Shown here one piece after another: positions 35,501 through 47,416 of a DNA stretch of 64,000 bases. The notes under the pieces were generated by a model, which worked only from the letters and a program-made list of their open reading frames with translations, had not been told where the DNA came from and did not search any database. Position numbers and translations under genes: made by a program. The stretch is from Diplosphaera chodatii (lineage: Eukaryota; Chlorophyta; Trebouxiophyceae; Prasiolales; Stichococcaceae), in the NCBI GenBank assembly GCA_032358165.1, contig JAALGY010000054.1:1116001-1180000 (forward strand). The letters are read 5' to 3'. How positions within the stretch are numbered: position 1 is the stretch's first letter; every line of letters starts with the position of its first letter.

Positions 35501-36418
35501 CAGCTGACAGCATGCACGTCCCGTCTTGGGCACCTTGGCGTGCAGACCGCATGTCAGGCAGCTTGCTATGGTGGGTGCAGGTACCGCCCTCCGGTGCCGG
35601 TGCTGGCCGTCATTGTGCCCAAAGCAGAGGCGGGGCAGACCAACAAGTGAGATGCCATCTCGAGCCTTAAATGGCAGTCTCCTTCTCCACTGCATTTGCT
35701 TTGCATCTTTCGAGGCGTGCGTGTGAAGTGGCTGACATATAGCAACCAGACGTTTTGAGCAGCGCCCGCAGCCATAGTGAGTATGTTGACACAGTGCCGC
35801 TGCCCACCCATGCTCGCTTATGTGCCGCAGGTGGGCAGCCAGCGGCGAGGCTCGGGCCCGGCAGTGCCTGCTGTACCGCGGCATCCTGCCGCTCATTGCC
35901 GACAACCCCTCCGCAGCCGACGCCGTGGACGTCACCGACCGCCAGCTGGAGTTCGCACTGCAGCACGTGCGCACCCTGTAGCGACCCTCTGCATCATTGC
36001 GCGCCTGCTGCTAGCCTGTCAGTGTGGGAACACGTGGCCAGCTATAAGGACTGGCTGCAATTGGTGTGTCATACGGGTTTTGGGGTGCTGTAGGCGAGGC
36101 ACATCGGCCTGGTGAAGGTTGGGGACCAGGTGGTCGTCAACCAGTGCCCGGCGGGCTCCGACTCGGGCTCAGTCAAGGTGCGACGCCCCCATGCATTGCG
36201 CCACTGCGCGGCGTCAGACGGAGATGTTTCCGGGCCCCTGCAACGCGAGCCAGGCTGACGCGCCAGATGCCATTGTCCAGGTGGTGCAAGTGGAGGACCA
36301 GCGCAGGGTGGACACCATGAAGCTGTCCAGCATGCGGCTGGGCTCCACCGCCGACTTTGGCATGCAGTTCCTGGATGGTGCGGAGGCGCCCACCTCCCCC
36401 GTGGCCTTTGCTGGGTAG
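32562..36418 (+). CDS. PYK: pyruvate kinase, plant cytosolic type
   Basis: ATG 32562 ([18 protein letters not shown]). Exons include 32562-32621, 32757-32864, 32972-33004, 33114-33223, one starting at 33366, and others to TAG 36416-36418. The order of blocks fits the family: [96 protein letters not shown] (catalytic Lys in IAKIE), [47 protein letters not shown] then [42 protein letters not shown], and a C-terminal domain with [16 protein letters not shown] and [14 protein letters not shown]. It makes pyruvate and ATP from phosphoenolpyruvate and ADP in glycolysis. [11 protein letters not shown] is typical of plant cytosolic isoforms, and no transit peptide is visible. The donor near 33562 is uncertain. 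Confidence 0.94.
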
Positions 36419-37034
36419 CTGGCAAGACCTGAAACACAGAACACGTCAGAACTCGAGGGCCACAGCCGGCTATGGCAACACAGCATAAGCGGGGGTTAGA
36501 GCGGCGATTTGCGGGAAGCTTGAGGGTTGTGGGAGAAGCAGTGAGATGCACATCAGTGGGCAACCGAACCTCAGGATCAGACGATGCAGCAGCCAAGATG
36601 GCGTCCAAGGCCAATCAGGAATCTTGCATGCTGCTCTGCATACTGCATATGGGTAGCGCTGGACCTCAGTTGTTTCACAATGCTCACGGCAATGTTTGAT
36701 CAGTAGCAATGCAGCCCTGCAGGGTCTTGATTATAGAGAACTTCGGCAAAAAGTTGGTGTTACAACACGTGCTAAGCAGCTCATGCACGGACAATTGCCA
36801 AGGATCACCGAGCCATCTGCTAGGCCATCGACTACACTCAGAAAGCTGCTACGATATCAGTAAGCCACATCCACACCGCACATGCAACGTGTGGGGTATA
36901 TCTGCAACGAAGCACTGTACGCTGCTACCATCTCACTGTCGGCAGCAACCTTGGTTCGAGCCAGGTCAACTATCTGTGCGTTCTCCCTACTAGACAACTC
37001 GTGTCACTGCTGGTGATATGCAGCGCTGCCAGCA
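36419..37034. other. convergent intergenic region, pyruvate kinase / coiled-coil gene
   Basis: About 615 bases between two stop codons. No gene-like signal and no clear TGTAA for either gene were seen. Confidence 0.4.
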
Positions 37035-40000
37035 TCACTGGAGGTTGGTGCGACCCATCAGCGTGCTCAGCGGCGCCAGCCGTCGGCGGAAGCTCTTGCC
37101 GCCCTTCTGGGGCGGGCTGGTGCGGCGGCCACGGGGGGTGACGCCCGGACTACGGAGGCCGCCTCGCGGACTTGCAACCGGGCTGCTCAGGCCCAGCGCC
37201 TTGATCTTGTCGGGGCTGATTCGCGGTGTCGCCACATTGTTCTCGATGTCCTGCAGTTCAGCATGGCGGCCTTGGATCTGGCATGGCGCAAGCTGAAACA
37301 GTGTCTGATGTCGTATCGCCAGGGCAAGGGACAACATGGGATGCAGCGGCACATCGAGGAGGACACACCTGCTGACTGTCATCCGTGTCAGCGCTGTCCC
37401 CGGCGGTGTTCTCAAGCAGCGTCTGGTGCTCTGCATCCCGCAGGCTGGCTGCCAGCCGGCGCGCCTCCTCTGCCATCAACGACTCCTCGGACGCCTGGAC
37501 CTTGGCAGGCTCGCTCGCAGGGTCCGCTGGAGCGGCCTCCGCGTTTGGCTCGTCAGCCGGCGCATCCTCATGGGCATGCTCCGCATCCTGCGCAGCCGCA
37601 GCAGCTTGGTGCTCCGCCCGCTGCCGGTCACCGCTGCTGCGCCGAGCGCTCGGCTGGTATGGTGTCAGGTGTGACGCTGCCAGGTGGTCCCTGCAGATCC
37701 GCTTGGGCCACGTTAGACTGCTGCTGCAGGGGGTGCAGCAGCTGATGTCGCAGAGCATCTCGCTGCAATGCAGTATGTTTTCGGCGGATAAGCTGCTGCC
37801 ATATCCCAAGCAGTTGCACGATATAGTGCAAAATGCGCACTTGGAGGCGCTGAAGCGCAGACGCTGCATTGTGGCCGCGTCGCGCAGCGGCGTCGCACTG
37901 AGGGAGCGCGGCCGCGGGCGCCGCAGGGCTGGCGTGCCGCCGCTGCTGTGGCCGCCGGTGGCCGGCGGGCTGCCGATGCCGCTGCTGGGCGTCAGCCCAG
38001 GGATCTTGGTTGCGGAACCAGCTGCCTGGCGCGCCACCAGCTTGGCAGCGATTGCGTCGGGTTGGGGCTGGTAGTCTGCGGCCGTGTCCAGGGACCTGCG
38101 ACACCGACAGCAAATCGTGTTGACATCCTCTGGCATTCCGGTAGACCAGATGGCAGCAGCTGGAGCCCACTGTGGAAACCTCAACCACGTTGTCGTGCAG
38201 CAGCGGACCTTGACGTTGTCGAGGGTGCAGAGTGAGCTCGGTCATTGCTGCACGAAGTGCACCACAGCCAAACACATGCATGCTTGATGTCATGTCTGCC
38301 CAGCTCACCGAGCATCTATGTCCGACACGAATGCCGCCACATCAGCATCGCTGGCGCCAGTGCGCTGCATCAGGTTCCTGATGGTGCGCTCGCGGGCATG
38401 CAGCTGCGCCAACAGCGCCTCGTTCTGCTCCTGCAGGCAGCAGGCAGACGTGTGTTTGGTGCACCCCCTGTCCGCAGGTCGCACGGTGCAGGGCCGCGAC
38501 GAGCTGGCCCTCGCTCATGCTGACTCGTTGACGCAGCTGCAGCCAGCACGAGGGTGCCATGGGGTTAGATCGAGGTGGAAAGGGGCCTCACCTGCGCCTG
38601 CTCGATGACCGCGGTGTTGTACTGCATCAGCTCCTCGACTATCGCATCCGCCTCGGTCCGGCGCCGCGCCTCGGCTGCCAGCTCGGCTGCCAGCACGTCG
38701 ACTCGCTGTTGGCCGGTGGCACTAGCAGCCTCCCCCTGCAGGGATGTGGTGCTGATTGTAAGGTGTGTCCCACGCTCGGGATGCGACTGACGCATAGCGC
38801 AGCATCTTGCAGCTCTGCTGTTGTCATGCCTGGGAGCATAGTTTGCTTGGCACGCTGCTGTGCCAGTCCGATATGGCAGGAAATACCTTGCCAGCCGATG
38901 CAAGCGCATGCTTGGCAGACAGCTGCTGCACAGTGGCGAGTGCTGTCTCCAACGCTGCCTCGGCTGCAGCGGCACGGCCCCGTGCAGTGGAGGCATCGTG
39001 CGCTGACAACTCCTGCGAAGCGGCCGCTTCAGCGGCAGCGGCCTCCGCTGCCTCTGCCTTGGCAAGCGCCTGCGCAACCTGTTTGCGGGCAGATGACAAC
39101 GTCTCATCCGATCCATGCCTCGCAATGCTTGGGGTCTGCTCCACAGGTCGGTGCAAAGGGCAGGTGCACTGCTTCCGCTACCTGCTCACGCAGGCTTCCA
39201 ATGGATTCTTGGGCAGACGCCAGCAGCTGCTTGAAGTCTGTGCCATCCGCATCGCCGAGGAGCGCCTGCGCAGATGTCACATCACACATTAGGTTCAGCA
39301 GCACTGCTTGGAACCGGCACGGGCGCCGGAGCATGTGGCGCAATCGATGGCGCAGCGCGTAAGCATAGACAGGATGACGGCCCCAAGCACCTGCAGCTGT
39401 GTCTGGGCGGCGGCCAGATCGCGGCCTTGATCGTACGAATACTGCTGCAGATCGTCCACCATGTTCTGGCATTCCGCCAGCGCCTCCATCAGCTCTGCCT
39501 CCCGCTGCGCTGCCTCCTCCTGTGTTGTCGAGCCAGAACCCCTCCCATGTAGTGTAGGTGACAGCTTTGCATCCGGAGATGCTATGACAGGTCACAAGTA
39601 CACATCTGCCAGACAAGTGATCAGGTGGCCATCATGTGCACTGATCAGCATGCTACATCAGCACGTGCATGCGAGTGGTGTCCCCAAGCCGAGCACAACG
39701 TGAGTCATCTCACCTGCGCGACACTCAGCGCTGCCGACTGCTGCTTCAGCTGCTGCTGCAGCTGTGCAAAGTGCGCCTTGCAGTCCGCGCCGCCGCACAG
39801 CTCAGCCACCACCGCTGCGCTGCCGGTGCTGCCTGCGGCACAGTCTTGGGCCGAGTCCGCGGCAGCGCTGCCTGTGCTGTCCACCTCGGGAGTCGCCACT
39901 GCCTTATCATCATTCGTGGCCTCGGGATCGCTGCCTGTCTGCGGCGGCTCGGCCGCCGACACTGGGCTCCACAGCGGGTTGTCGCGACGCTGCGCCCATG

Positions 40001-42135
40001 ACACAACCTCAGCATGCGCTCCAGGCACGCTACCAAGGAAGCTGCACCTGGTGGTGCTTCGAAGTCAAGTCCCACAATGAACCGTCCTCCAAAGACTGTG
40101 TGTAAATCAAACCACAGGTCTTGGCTTGGTCATCAGCAACTGACTGATCATGTATCACCTCACTGATGGCCGAGGCGGGTGGCTCCAGAAGCAGCTTGTG
40201 GCCGCCAGCACCATTCGCATTTGCATCCGGTGTGCTTGGCGAGAAGCCAGCCGGCGAGTCTCCGCCAGAGGCGTTGCCTTCGTGCCGCGCTGGTGTCTGA
40301 AGCTGGCCTTGCAGGCTCTGCATAGCCACAGCAGTGCTGGTTGAGCACAGTGTTGGCAGCTTGATGATCCACTGCGGCATTGTCATGATGTGCATGTACT
40401 CCGTTGCACCAATCACCGTGGATGACACGAGGACTCGAACCTACAGCTCATCAGCCAGACTGTCACCTGCAGCTGCGCTGAGTGTGCGTCCCGCTCCCGC
40501 TGCATGGTGACCTCAAACCTCGCCTGCATATCTGCTGCGACGCTCGCAAAGTCCTGTACCACGTCACAGGCACAGTCTGAGCAGGCTGCAGGAAACGCAT
40601 TGTCACAAAGAGAGCTGCCACAGCGCGCACAACGCATCAAGCACCTGCTCCAGGCTGGCAATCTCAGCTGCATGCTGCTCCTGCAGCTGTTGCTCCAGCC
40701 GCTGCATCGCCTGCTCAAACTCGGAGCCTAGCGCCTGCTGCCGTTGCTGAACAGCCGCTGCGACCGCCGCCTCGTCTGCCGAACCCTTGGATGCTGCAGA
40801 TGCAGCACGGGCAGTAGCACCTGCGTGCTGGGCCTGCCCCTCATGCGCTGCTGCCAGCTGTGAGCGCAGTGATTCTGTCTCTGCAGCGTACTGCGACTCC
40901 GTACGCTGCAACCGCTGCTGCGTTTCGGCCAGCTGATCCTGCGTGCCCTCCAGCTGCATCCGCAGCTCGTCACTGTTGCCAGCTGCAGCCTGGCTGGCAG
41001 CCTTCTCATTGGCCAAGGCTTGCTGCGCCGCTGCCTCCCGGGCATCTGTAAGCTGCTGCTGCATCTGCACCACCGCCTCCTCAGCTGCGAGAGCTTGCTG
41101 CTGCACCTGCTCGAGCTGCTGCTGCAGCGCTGCCACGGCTGCTGCTTGTGAAGCGGCCGCCTGCCGCTCTACTGCCCTGAGCGCTTCACAGTGCTCCTCG
41201 TACAGCCTGGCCTCCTGCTCAGACAGGGCCACCCGTGTCGCGCGCTGATGCCGCTTATCTGCATCGATGACCGTCTGCAGCTGCCGCATGTCTGCCTCCT
41301 GTGCAGCACATGGCAGGCTATCACCATCATGGCATGTGCATTGCAGACTTCACGAAGTACAATGGCTGCTGGGAAGATCAGCACCTGCAATCTACTACAG
41401 ATACATCAGGAGTCAATCTTCGGACCTGCATCTTCTGGTCCAGCTCTTGCTGCAGTGCAAGCAGCGGGGCCTCATGCCGCGCTGTCTGCTCCTGCAGCTT
41501 GCGCTCTGCAGCGGCTGCTGCAGCAGCAGCCTCCTTTTTCAGCGAGTTGAGCGCGGCACGGAGCTCCTGCTTAACCATACAGACGGGCTATCAGGACAAG
41601 TCTTGGCAACCCATACATCACAAAAAGTACCCAAGTCGCCACGTTGTCCTCTCGTGTCTTGCATGCCAGCCATGTGCGCTGCCTCAAACGGCGTCACACC
41701 TGCACCTCCTGCTTGTCGGGTGCATCGCCGGCCATTGCCTGGAGGCAGCGGATGTCACGCTGCTGCTGCTTGACAGTCGCTTGCAGCTCCTTGGCTGCCT
41801 TGCACCTGTGCAATTATTTCTCAAGCGTCAGCTCTCCGATTCCATTGATGACATTTCTACTTTGCTGTAGGAGGGCTTTAGTGTGGTGACAACAGATCTG
41901 ATAGGCAGCAGAATGTACCATTCAGACAGACGAGACTTGATCGCGGCTGCGGCAATCTCGTCATCATACAGCCGCTCAGCGATCTTCTCTTCAATTTCCG
42001 CGTCCTGTTCCGTATGGCTCAGCGGCAAAGACACGACGAATGCGTCGACGCGCTTCTGCACTGCCGCCTTCCATTCCGTGGAGAACGGCGTCAGTCCGCC
42101 ATTGATATCGTCTCCCAGATCCGGCAGGCAACAGT
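37035..42135 (-). CDS. large coiled-coil protein with S/T-P-rich basic tail
   Basis: Minus-strand exons run from an uncertain first exon near 42135 (GDDINGGLTPFSTEWKAAVQ) to TGA at 37035. The middle is almost continuous heptad-rich coiled coil rich in Ala, Gln and Glu. Examples are KRVDAFVVSLPLSHTEQD, LRAALNSLKKEAAAAA, LQQQLEQVQQQALAAEEAVV, RMQLEGTQDQLAETQQRL and KQVAQALAKAEAAEAA. Short Pro/Ser/Asp-rich linkers break it, such as SPAGFSPSTPDANANGAGG. The C-terminus is basic with clustered proline-directed sites: TPRISPDKIKALGLSSPV then SPRGGLRSPGVTPRGRRT. No kinesin motor, SMC head or GRIP domain is visible, and upstream is another gene, so no motor can be hidden there. A scaffold of centrosome, spindle or Golgi type is possible but is only inference. 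Exon edges are approximate. Confidence 0.7.
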
Positions 42136-42837
42136 CTGCCAGGCAGCATCATTGTTTCATCAGCAGGGCATTGAGGCGCGAGCCTGCCTGATTTTGCACA
42201 CATAGGCATCACTTTGCTGCTGCTGACAATTGCATGCAACACGTTACGAGCCCAACAGGTGGTAGCACAGCGCACTGGACAACCTGTCATCACTCACCAG
42301 CGTCACCCCTACTCGCTGGCATTGTATACTGTGCTGCGCGACCGGCTGAGTTGCTGACTGCGCGACTGGGTACAAGTCACACGGTTCAAACCATCCTGCG
42401 CTTGAGCACGGCCCGCCGACCTAGAGAATCGTGTGAGCAGTGGATCGTCAAGGTGATCAGATGTATATCAGCGTGCTGCGGCGCCTGATTGCAAAGGTGC
42501 CAACATTGCAAGCCGCGTGTGATCGAGTTGCATGCACCCATCTGAGCTTTTGAACCAGGCAGCAGGAAGCGGTTGGGTCGGGCCACCATCGCGTGGAGTC
42601 GATCCAACAGTCACCTGCATGTATGCATCTTTCGACGGCCTGTCTTCAATCTGTGGTCACCTGCGACAGCGCTGGTGTCCGCGTGCACTCGACACAGATC
42701 GTCTTCACTTGCGGTTCCTTCGGCGCCTGGAGTCGGCCTGCGCCCACTTTCAGCAGGCACTAACGACCAGCACACATCGGACACAAGCAAGTCCTACGGT
42801 TGCCGTCCCAGTCTGACACGGTTGTGGTCGGACCAGG
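42136..42837. other. divergent upstream region, coiled-coil gene / GINS1
   Basis: About 700 bases. It probably contains the missing first exon of the coiled-coil gene plus both promoters. I could not place a start codon for the minus-strand gene. Confidence 0.4.
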
Positions 42838-44222
42838 ATGTTTGGGCAGCGTGCCTGCGACCTACTGCGGGAGGTTGCTGTTGCCAGCTCAGACGCACTG
42901 CCGGCATACAACGTGCGATGTTGTGCAAACGCACTGCAAGATATTGAGACTCAGTGCTGGATCTACAATCAGTGCCATGACATACGCCATAGCTGCTCGT
43001 GTTCCTGCTGGCGGCAGGACGAGATGGTACGGTTGGTCGTGGAGGAGCTGCAGCAGCACCACAGCGCCATGCTGGACTTGATCAGGTGTTGATACTGCAG
43101 AGGTGCCCTGCCTGATGTGGTCAAAGCCTCTTCGTTGCGTGGTCAGCATGTCAGCAAGCAACCTGCTGAAGGTGCCACCTCCTGGGAGCAGGGTGTGAAT
43201 GTGCGGCTTATGGTACTCTGTATACTGCAATGCGGATCATTGGCAGGACCCTTCTGTGCATAGTTCCTGAGGCTTTTGTCACACCTGTCACCAGGTCAGT
43301 GGAGGAGCAGGAAGTCGCGCGCAGGCGGGAGGAGGGGGATGAGGGCGCAGAGGTGGAGCCGGACTGGGGCCGCTACACCAGCGAAGCGTCCGCCATCATC
43401 GTGCACCACGACAGCATCCTGCGGAACAAGCGCCTGCTCTTCACCTACATGTAAGCCCTCGGATAGCGCGACCTGCCTCATGCCTTGGCACAGATGATCG
43501 GAAGCACGGCAGGGTCCCTGGTCTCGACTGCTCCTGACGCCGCATTCCGGCAACTGCAGGAGCAAGCGGTGCGAGCTCATTCGTGATTTGCGGTGGCAGG
43601 CCCGCTTTCTGCCAGCTCATATCAAGCAACAATTGAGCCCACCGGAGCTGCAGGTGTGTACAGCATGTTGCACACTCATCTGCATACACGTGTGGTCACA
43701 GACACAGCGGTGGAAAACGACGCACAGGACATCCCAGGCTGCGCAGCTGGACCTGTGGTGGGTAGCCGCAACAACAACTGCTTCAGTGGCTGCACACTCC
43801 TTGTCATCTTGCAGTTCTTTGAGAGCTACAACAAGCTGCTGACCACTGGGCTGCCGAATGGGTATCGGGGGTACATGAGCCGCAGCACAGAGGGCATAGG
43901 CTTGGACCTCACGCTGGTGAGTGCCCTTCCAGCCGACCGAAATGACGGTCTGGCAGCAGTGCCCTGGTGCCCAGTAGGGACAATGGCGCGCTGCACGTGC
44001 GAGGGCTGCAATGCGGTGGCTGAGGCTGTGTCTGGCGGAACCTTGCAGGACCAGATGCCGCCAAAGGGGCCCAGCGTGGAGGTGGTGGTGCTGGAGGACT
44101 TTGGGGAGGTGGCCTTCTCCATTGGACGCGCCAACCTGGCCAAGGGCAGCAGCCACCTGCTGCCGCGAGACGAGGCGGAGCCCCTCGTACGCAGCGGCGT
44201 GCTGCAGCTGATGGACACCTGA
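42838..44222 (+). CDS. GINS1: GINS complex subunit PSF1
   Basis: Six exons join in phase to 222 residues: 42838-42912, 43018-43085, 43295-43450, 43560-43653, 43815-43916 and 44049-44222. The protein starts MFGQRACDLLREVAVASS, close to the MF..KA..L..EL start of PSF1. Other blocks are SAIIVHHDSILRNKRLLFTY then MSKRCELIRDLRWQARFLP, LSPPELQFFESYNKLLT, YMSRSTEGIGLDLTLDQMPP and the C-terminal B domain VEVVVLEDFGEVAFSIGR with SSHLLPRDEAEPLVRSGV. PSF1 is one of four GINS proteins in the CMG replicative helicase (CDC45-MCM-GINS). The length is near the family norm (about 200), with an acidic insert in exon 3. Confidence 0.95.
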
Positions 44223-45251
44223 GTAGCCGTTGCGGTGGCTGGCATAAGTTCCGTTTAGGTAGATATTTCGTGTCAATCTCAGGTCGGCACCGTACTGCTG
44301 AGGGCTTCAAGATGGGAGAACGGTCTGATGATGTGGATACACATGGTGTCTGGCACGGTCGACTGTGCAATCCGGCGGTACCATTGCAGCAACAGCACGT
44401 ATTCATAACAAGCACACAGCATGTACGAAGCTGCAGCCCACTCCATATAAAGCTCCGAAACAAAGTGGTGCTGCACGGAGCTGTGACGTGGCAGATGCCT
44501 AAACATGTCAAAGCTGCTTGATGGACATGATGAGTGCCAGCCCCAAAGCAGGAGGTGACAAGCGTGGCATTATGCACCCCAAAGTATCTCCAACACACGC
44601 TTCCTATAGCGAACCGCCAGGGGCGCACACCAGGGGCTGCTGCCACGGCAGCAGCCCAGGGCACCACGCAGAAAACCCTGCAGAGGGACTCTGTTGCAAA
44701 GCCTGCGACCGGCCGCCAAATGCAGGCACATCATACATGGCACAGACAAGGGCATGCAAGCGCCTAGAGCAACCTTGACGGTGTAGCTAGCGGCAAGCTG
44801 CCCGCATGCAGTACAAGTTGGCATCGTTTTCTCACACCGTTGAATGAGGGGCCATTCCCCCTGTGCAGCCCTGCTCACCGCCGCCTGCTGATGGGATGCC
44901 TGGCGTTGTGTGCAGGCGGCGGTGTTGAGCAGGGCATCCGGGCTTCCACGCCAGGGGCGAAACAATGTGGCCAGTCTGTCAGTCTACGGCGATCGTGGCG
45001 ATCGCAGCTGGCAATGGCTTGGGGCCGCTGGCTGAGGTGGTTGCTGTGCCAAGCAGCAGCTGCGACGCCGCAAGCCATCCAATTACCATGGTGATGTGAC
45101 AGCCACCCCACTCTGGCTGCCGCTCGCTTATTCGCCTCCCCTTCCGGTCCTTGGAGTGCCACAAAATCTCCTGGGGCCAGCCGCACAATGCGCGCCGGAG
45201 GACACGTTTGCAGCTGACGCTGTGGCCATGATGAAGGGCGCAAAACCTTGT
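44223..45251. other. convergent intergenic region, GINS1 / Alba gene
   Basis: About 1 kb between two stop codons. Several short frames overlap on both strands with no domain signal. I see no repeat or RNA gene. Confidence 0.4.
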
Positions 45252-45336
45252 TTACTGCAGGTCAGGCGTATAAGGGCTGGGGACCAGCTGCTGCGGAGAC
45301 TGCTGAAGATGCCGGTGCGGCGACTGCTGCAGGAGG

Positions 45337-45368
<32 letters not shown>

Positions 45369-46924
45369 ATCGTGCTGCTGTTGCTGATGCTGCGGCTGCG
45401 GCGGTTGGCCGTGGGGCGAGCCAAGGTAGGACAGCGAATGCTGTGCAGAGTGCTGCTCGCTTGCCTGCTGCTGCGCCAGCTGCAGGTTGGCCAGCTGCTG
45501 TGCCAACTGCTGGTGCTGCTGCTGCTGCTGTGCCTCGTGCGCCTGCTGCTGCGCCAGCTGCAGCTGCTGCTGCAGCAGATAGGCATACTGCTGCTGCTGG
45601 TGGTGCTGCTGCTGCTGGTGGTGCTGCTGCTGCTGTGACACCGAAGAGCCAGCAGAGGGGTGCTGCAGGCCGCCAGACAGGTAGCCGCCCGATGTCTGCT
45701 GCTGCTGCTGCTGCATGCCCCCATCCCAGGGGCCCGGCGACAGGCGCTGCCGGCCGCCCTGGGGGTCCGGCGAGCCCAGCGGCTGCTGCAGCTCGCTGTT
45801 GCCAGCCCCGAGGTACTGCTGCAGCTGAGACGCCGTGCCCCCGTGATGATGGTAGCCCATGCCAGAAGGGCCGGCCTCCACCGAGCCCAAGCTGCCCAGA
45901 TACTCCCTGGATCCGCCTCTGGCAAAGCCGCCCAGGCCGGGGTGACCCAATCGCTCTGTCAGCAGCTGCTGCATGGCATCGGGCGGGAAGGACGGACCGG
46001 AGCTCCCGGCACGCATGCCGCCGCTGCCAGCGTTGCCGCCACGCAGGTGGCGGATGCTGCCGCCTCCGCTGTGATTGGAGCGCTGGTCGCTGTCGTCGGC
46101 GCCATAGGCGGGGCCGCCGCCCTGCCCGAAGCTGGTGCGAGCGCCCTCCGCCGCCAGAATGTCGTCGAATTGCGGCGACTTCTTGAGCGTCACGCTCATC
46201 TTGGGCTTGTGGCGCGTCCTGGACTCGGAACTGATCTCCTCCAAGGACGTCACCACACGGGTCTCCACCGCCAACTGTTTGTTTTTGAGGATCTCAGCGA
46301 GTGTGACCATCGAGGAGATGGCGACGCCCAGCGCTGACAACTGCACCTCGCCGTGCTCCTGCAGGAACCTCTTGGCGAGGTTGATGTACGAAACTGGCTT
46401 CCTGCTGGAACTGATGAGCAACCTGCACGATGGAGGCATACACCGTTAGACGTCAAAACGGCCGACACACAGGGATCGGTTCGGTACTAACGGCCACGAC
46501 GACACAAAGTACGCCGAGCTTGCGGGGGAGCGACGGACTGGGAATGCATATCAGGACCCGGGTTGCATCTCGGGCGTTGCGGGCTTGGGCTGGCAGCTGC
46601 CTAAATTGTGGCGTTTGTCACGCAGCACTGCCGGAGTCGACACCAGGGGTGCCGGCTGCAGGCAGCGTGGCGTCGTCGAGAGGGACTGGCGCTGGTGTTG
46701 ACAAGTAGACGTGCAGGTGCTGAGCGGCGCTTGCGGTGCTCCCAGCTGTGCAAACACAGCCGTGGCGGCACTTTCCGCCCACGCCCAAAAGTGCAAAAGC
46801 GCGGCTAGGGCGGGCTTGATCAGCCCACAACCGCAGGTGTGCAGACGCTGCGGTTGTTGGACACACCAAGTTCGTGCAGACACACGCGCGCGGCTCACCT
46901 GGGTTGGCCCCCGTCGCCCTCCAT
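45252..46924 (-). CDS. Alba-domain nucleic-acid-binding protein with polyglutamine tail
   Basis: Exon 1 is tiny, 46924-46899 (MEGDGGQP plus two bases), and exon 2 is 46422-45252, together 398 residues. The Alba domain comes first: RLLISSSRKPVSYINLAKRF, LQEHGEVQLSALGVAISSMV, TLAEILKNKQLAVETRVV and KPKMSVTLKKSPQFDDIL (residues about 9-105). Alba proteins bind RNA or DNA as dimers; in plants and algae they act in RNase P/MRP-like particles, mRNA regulation or R-loop binding. The remaining 290 residues are Gly/Ser-rich and then very Gln- and His-rich, a pattern seen in RNA-granule proteins. The tail is encoded partly by a pure CAG run (GCT on the plus strand) at 45338-45368. It is divergent from the CCDC90-type gene. 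Confidence 0.9.
45338..45368. repeat. GCT/CAG trinucleotide run
   Basis: About ten uninterrupted GCT units on the plus strand, read as CAG (Gln) by the Alba gene. Less regular GCT-rich tracts continue at about 45500-45640 and 45695-45715. Confidence 0.85.
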
Positions 46925-47416
46925 GTTTGTGGTGACGCGCCCCGGCGGGGCCTCATGCTCCCGTCCAGCCCCACATTCAGCGCAGTCTGTAACACCACTG
47001 TTTATTGACAGACACTGCAGCCACGGGCACGGTCCTGCCTGCTGCGTTCGCCACAAAGCACTTGTCACCAGAAATTGATATGGCGTATATTGACAGAATC
47101 TGGCAATAGGAAGCACACAAACGCCAATCTGGAAGCGGGAAGGTGCCGTGGCCGCTGGACGTTGCATGCTGTTGCGATGCAGGTGGCAAATCAGTCTTGC
47201 CACTTCAGCAACGTGCTGTTGGTTTGCGCGCAATACATCCTTCCAGCATTGCAGCACAGAATGCTGCGTGAATCAGCGCTGCGACTAGAAACGTGCAGGA
47301 GTGCTTGACCGTACCATCAATATACAGTATTCAGTCGACTCTAGAGGAGCACGGACACTCGCACCACGAGGCTTTCATGCATTGATGTTTACATCACGCA
47401 GATAGTGTCGTTCACA
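46925..47416. promoter_or_regulatory. divergent promoter region, Alba / CCDC90-type gene
   Basis: 492 bases between outward-facing start codons. No specific element was identified. Confidence 0.4.

Noticed and set aside
36945..36975. GGTTCGAGCC motif resembling a tRNA T-loop
   Set aside because: Stem pairing fails at two of five positions and there is no acceptor stem.
45248..46337. Plus-strand frames across the Alba gene tail (Leu-, Ala- or Arg-rich)
   Set aside because: They are shadows of the CAG-rich polyglutamine exon read in other frames; the minus strand carries the Alba domain.
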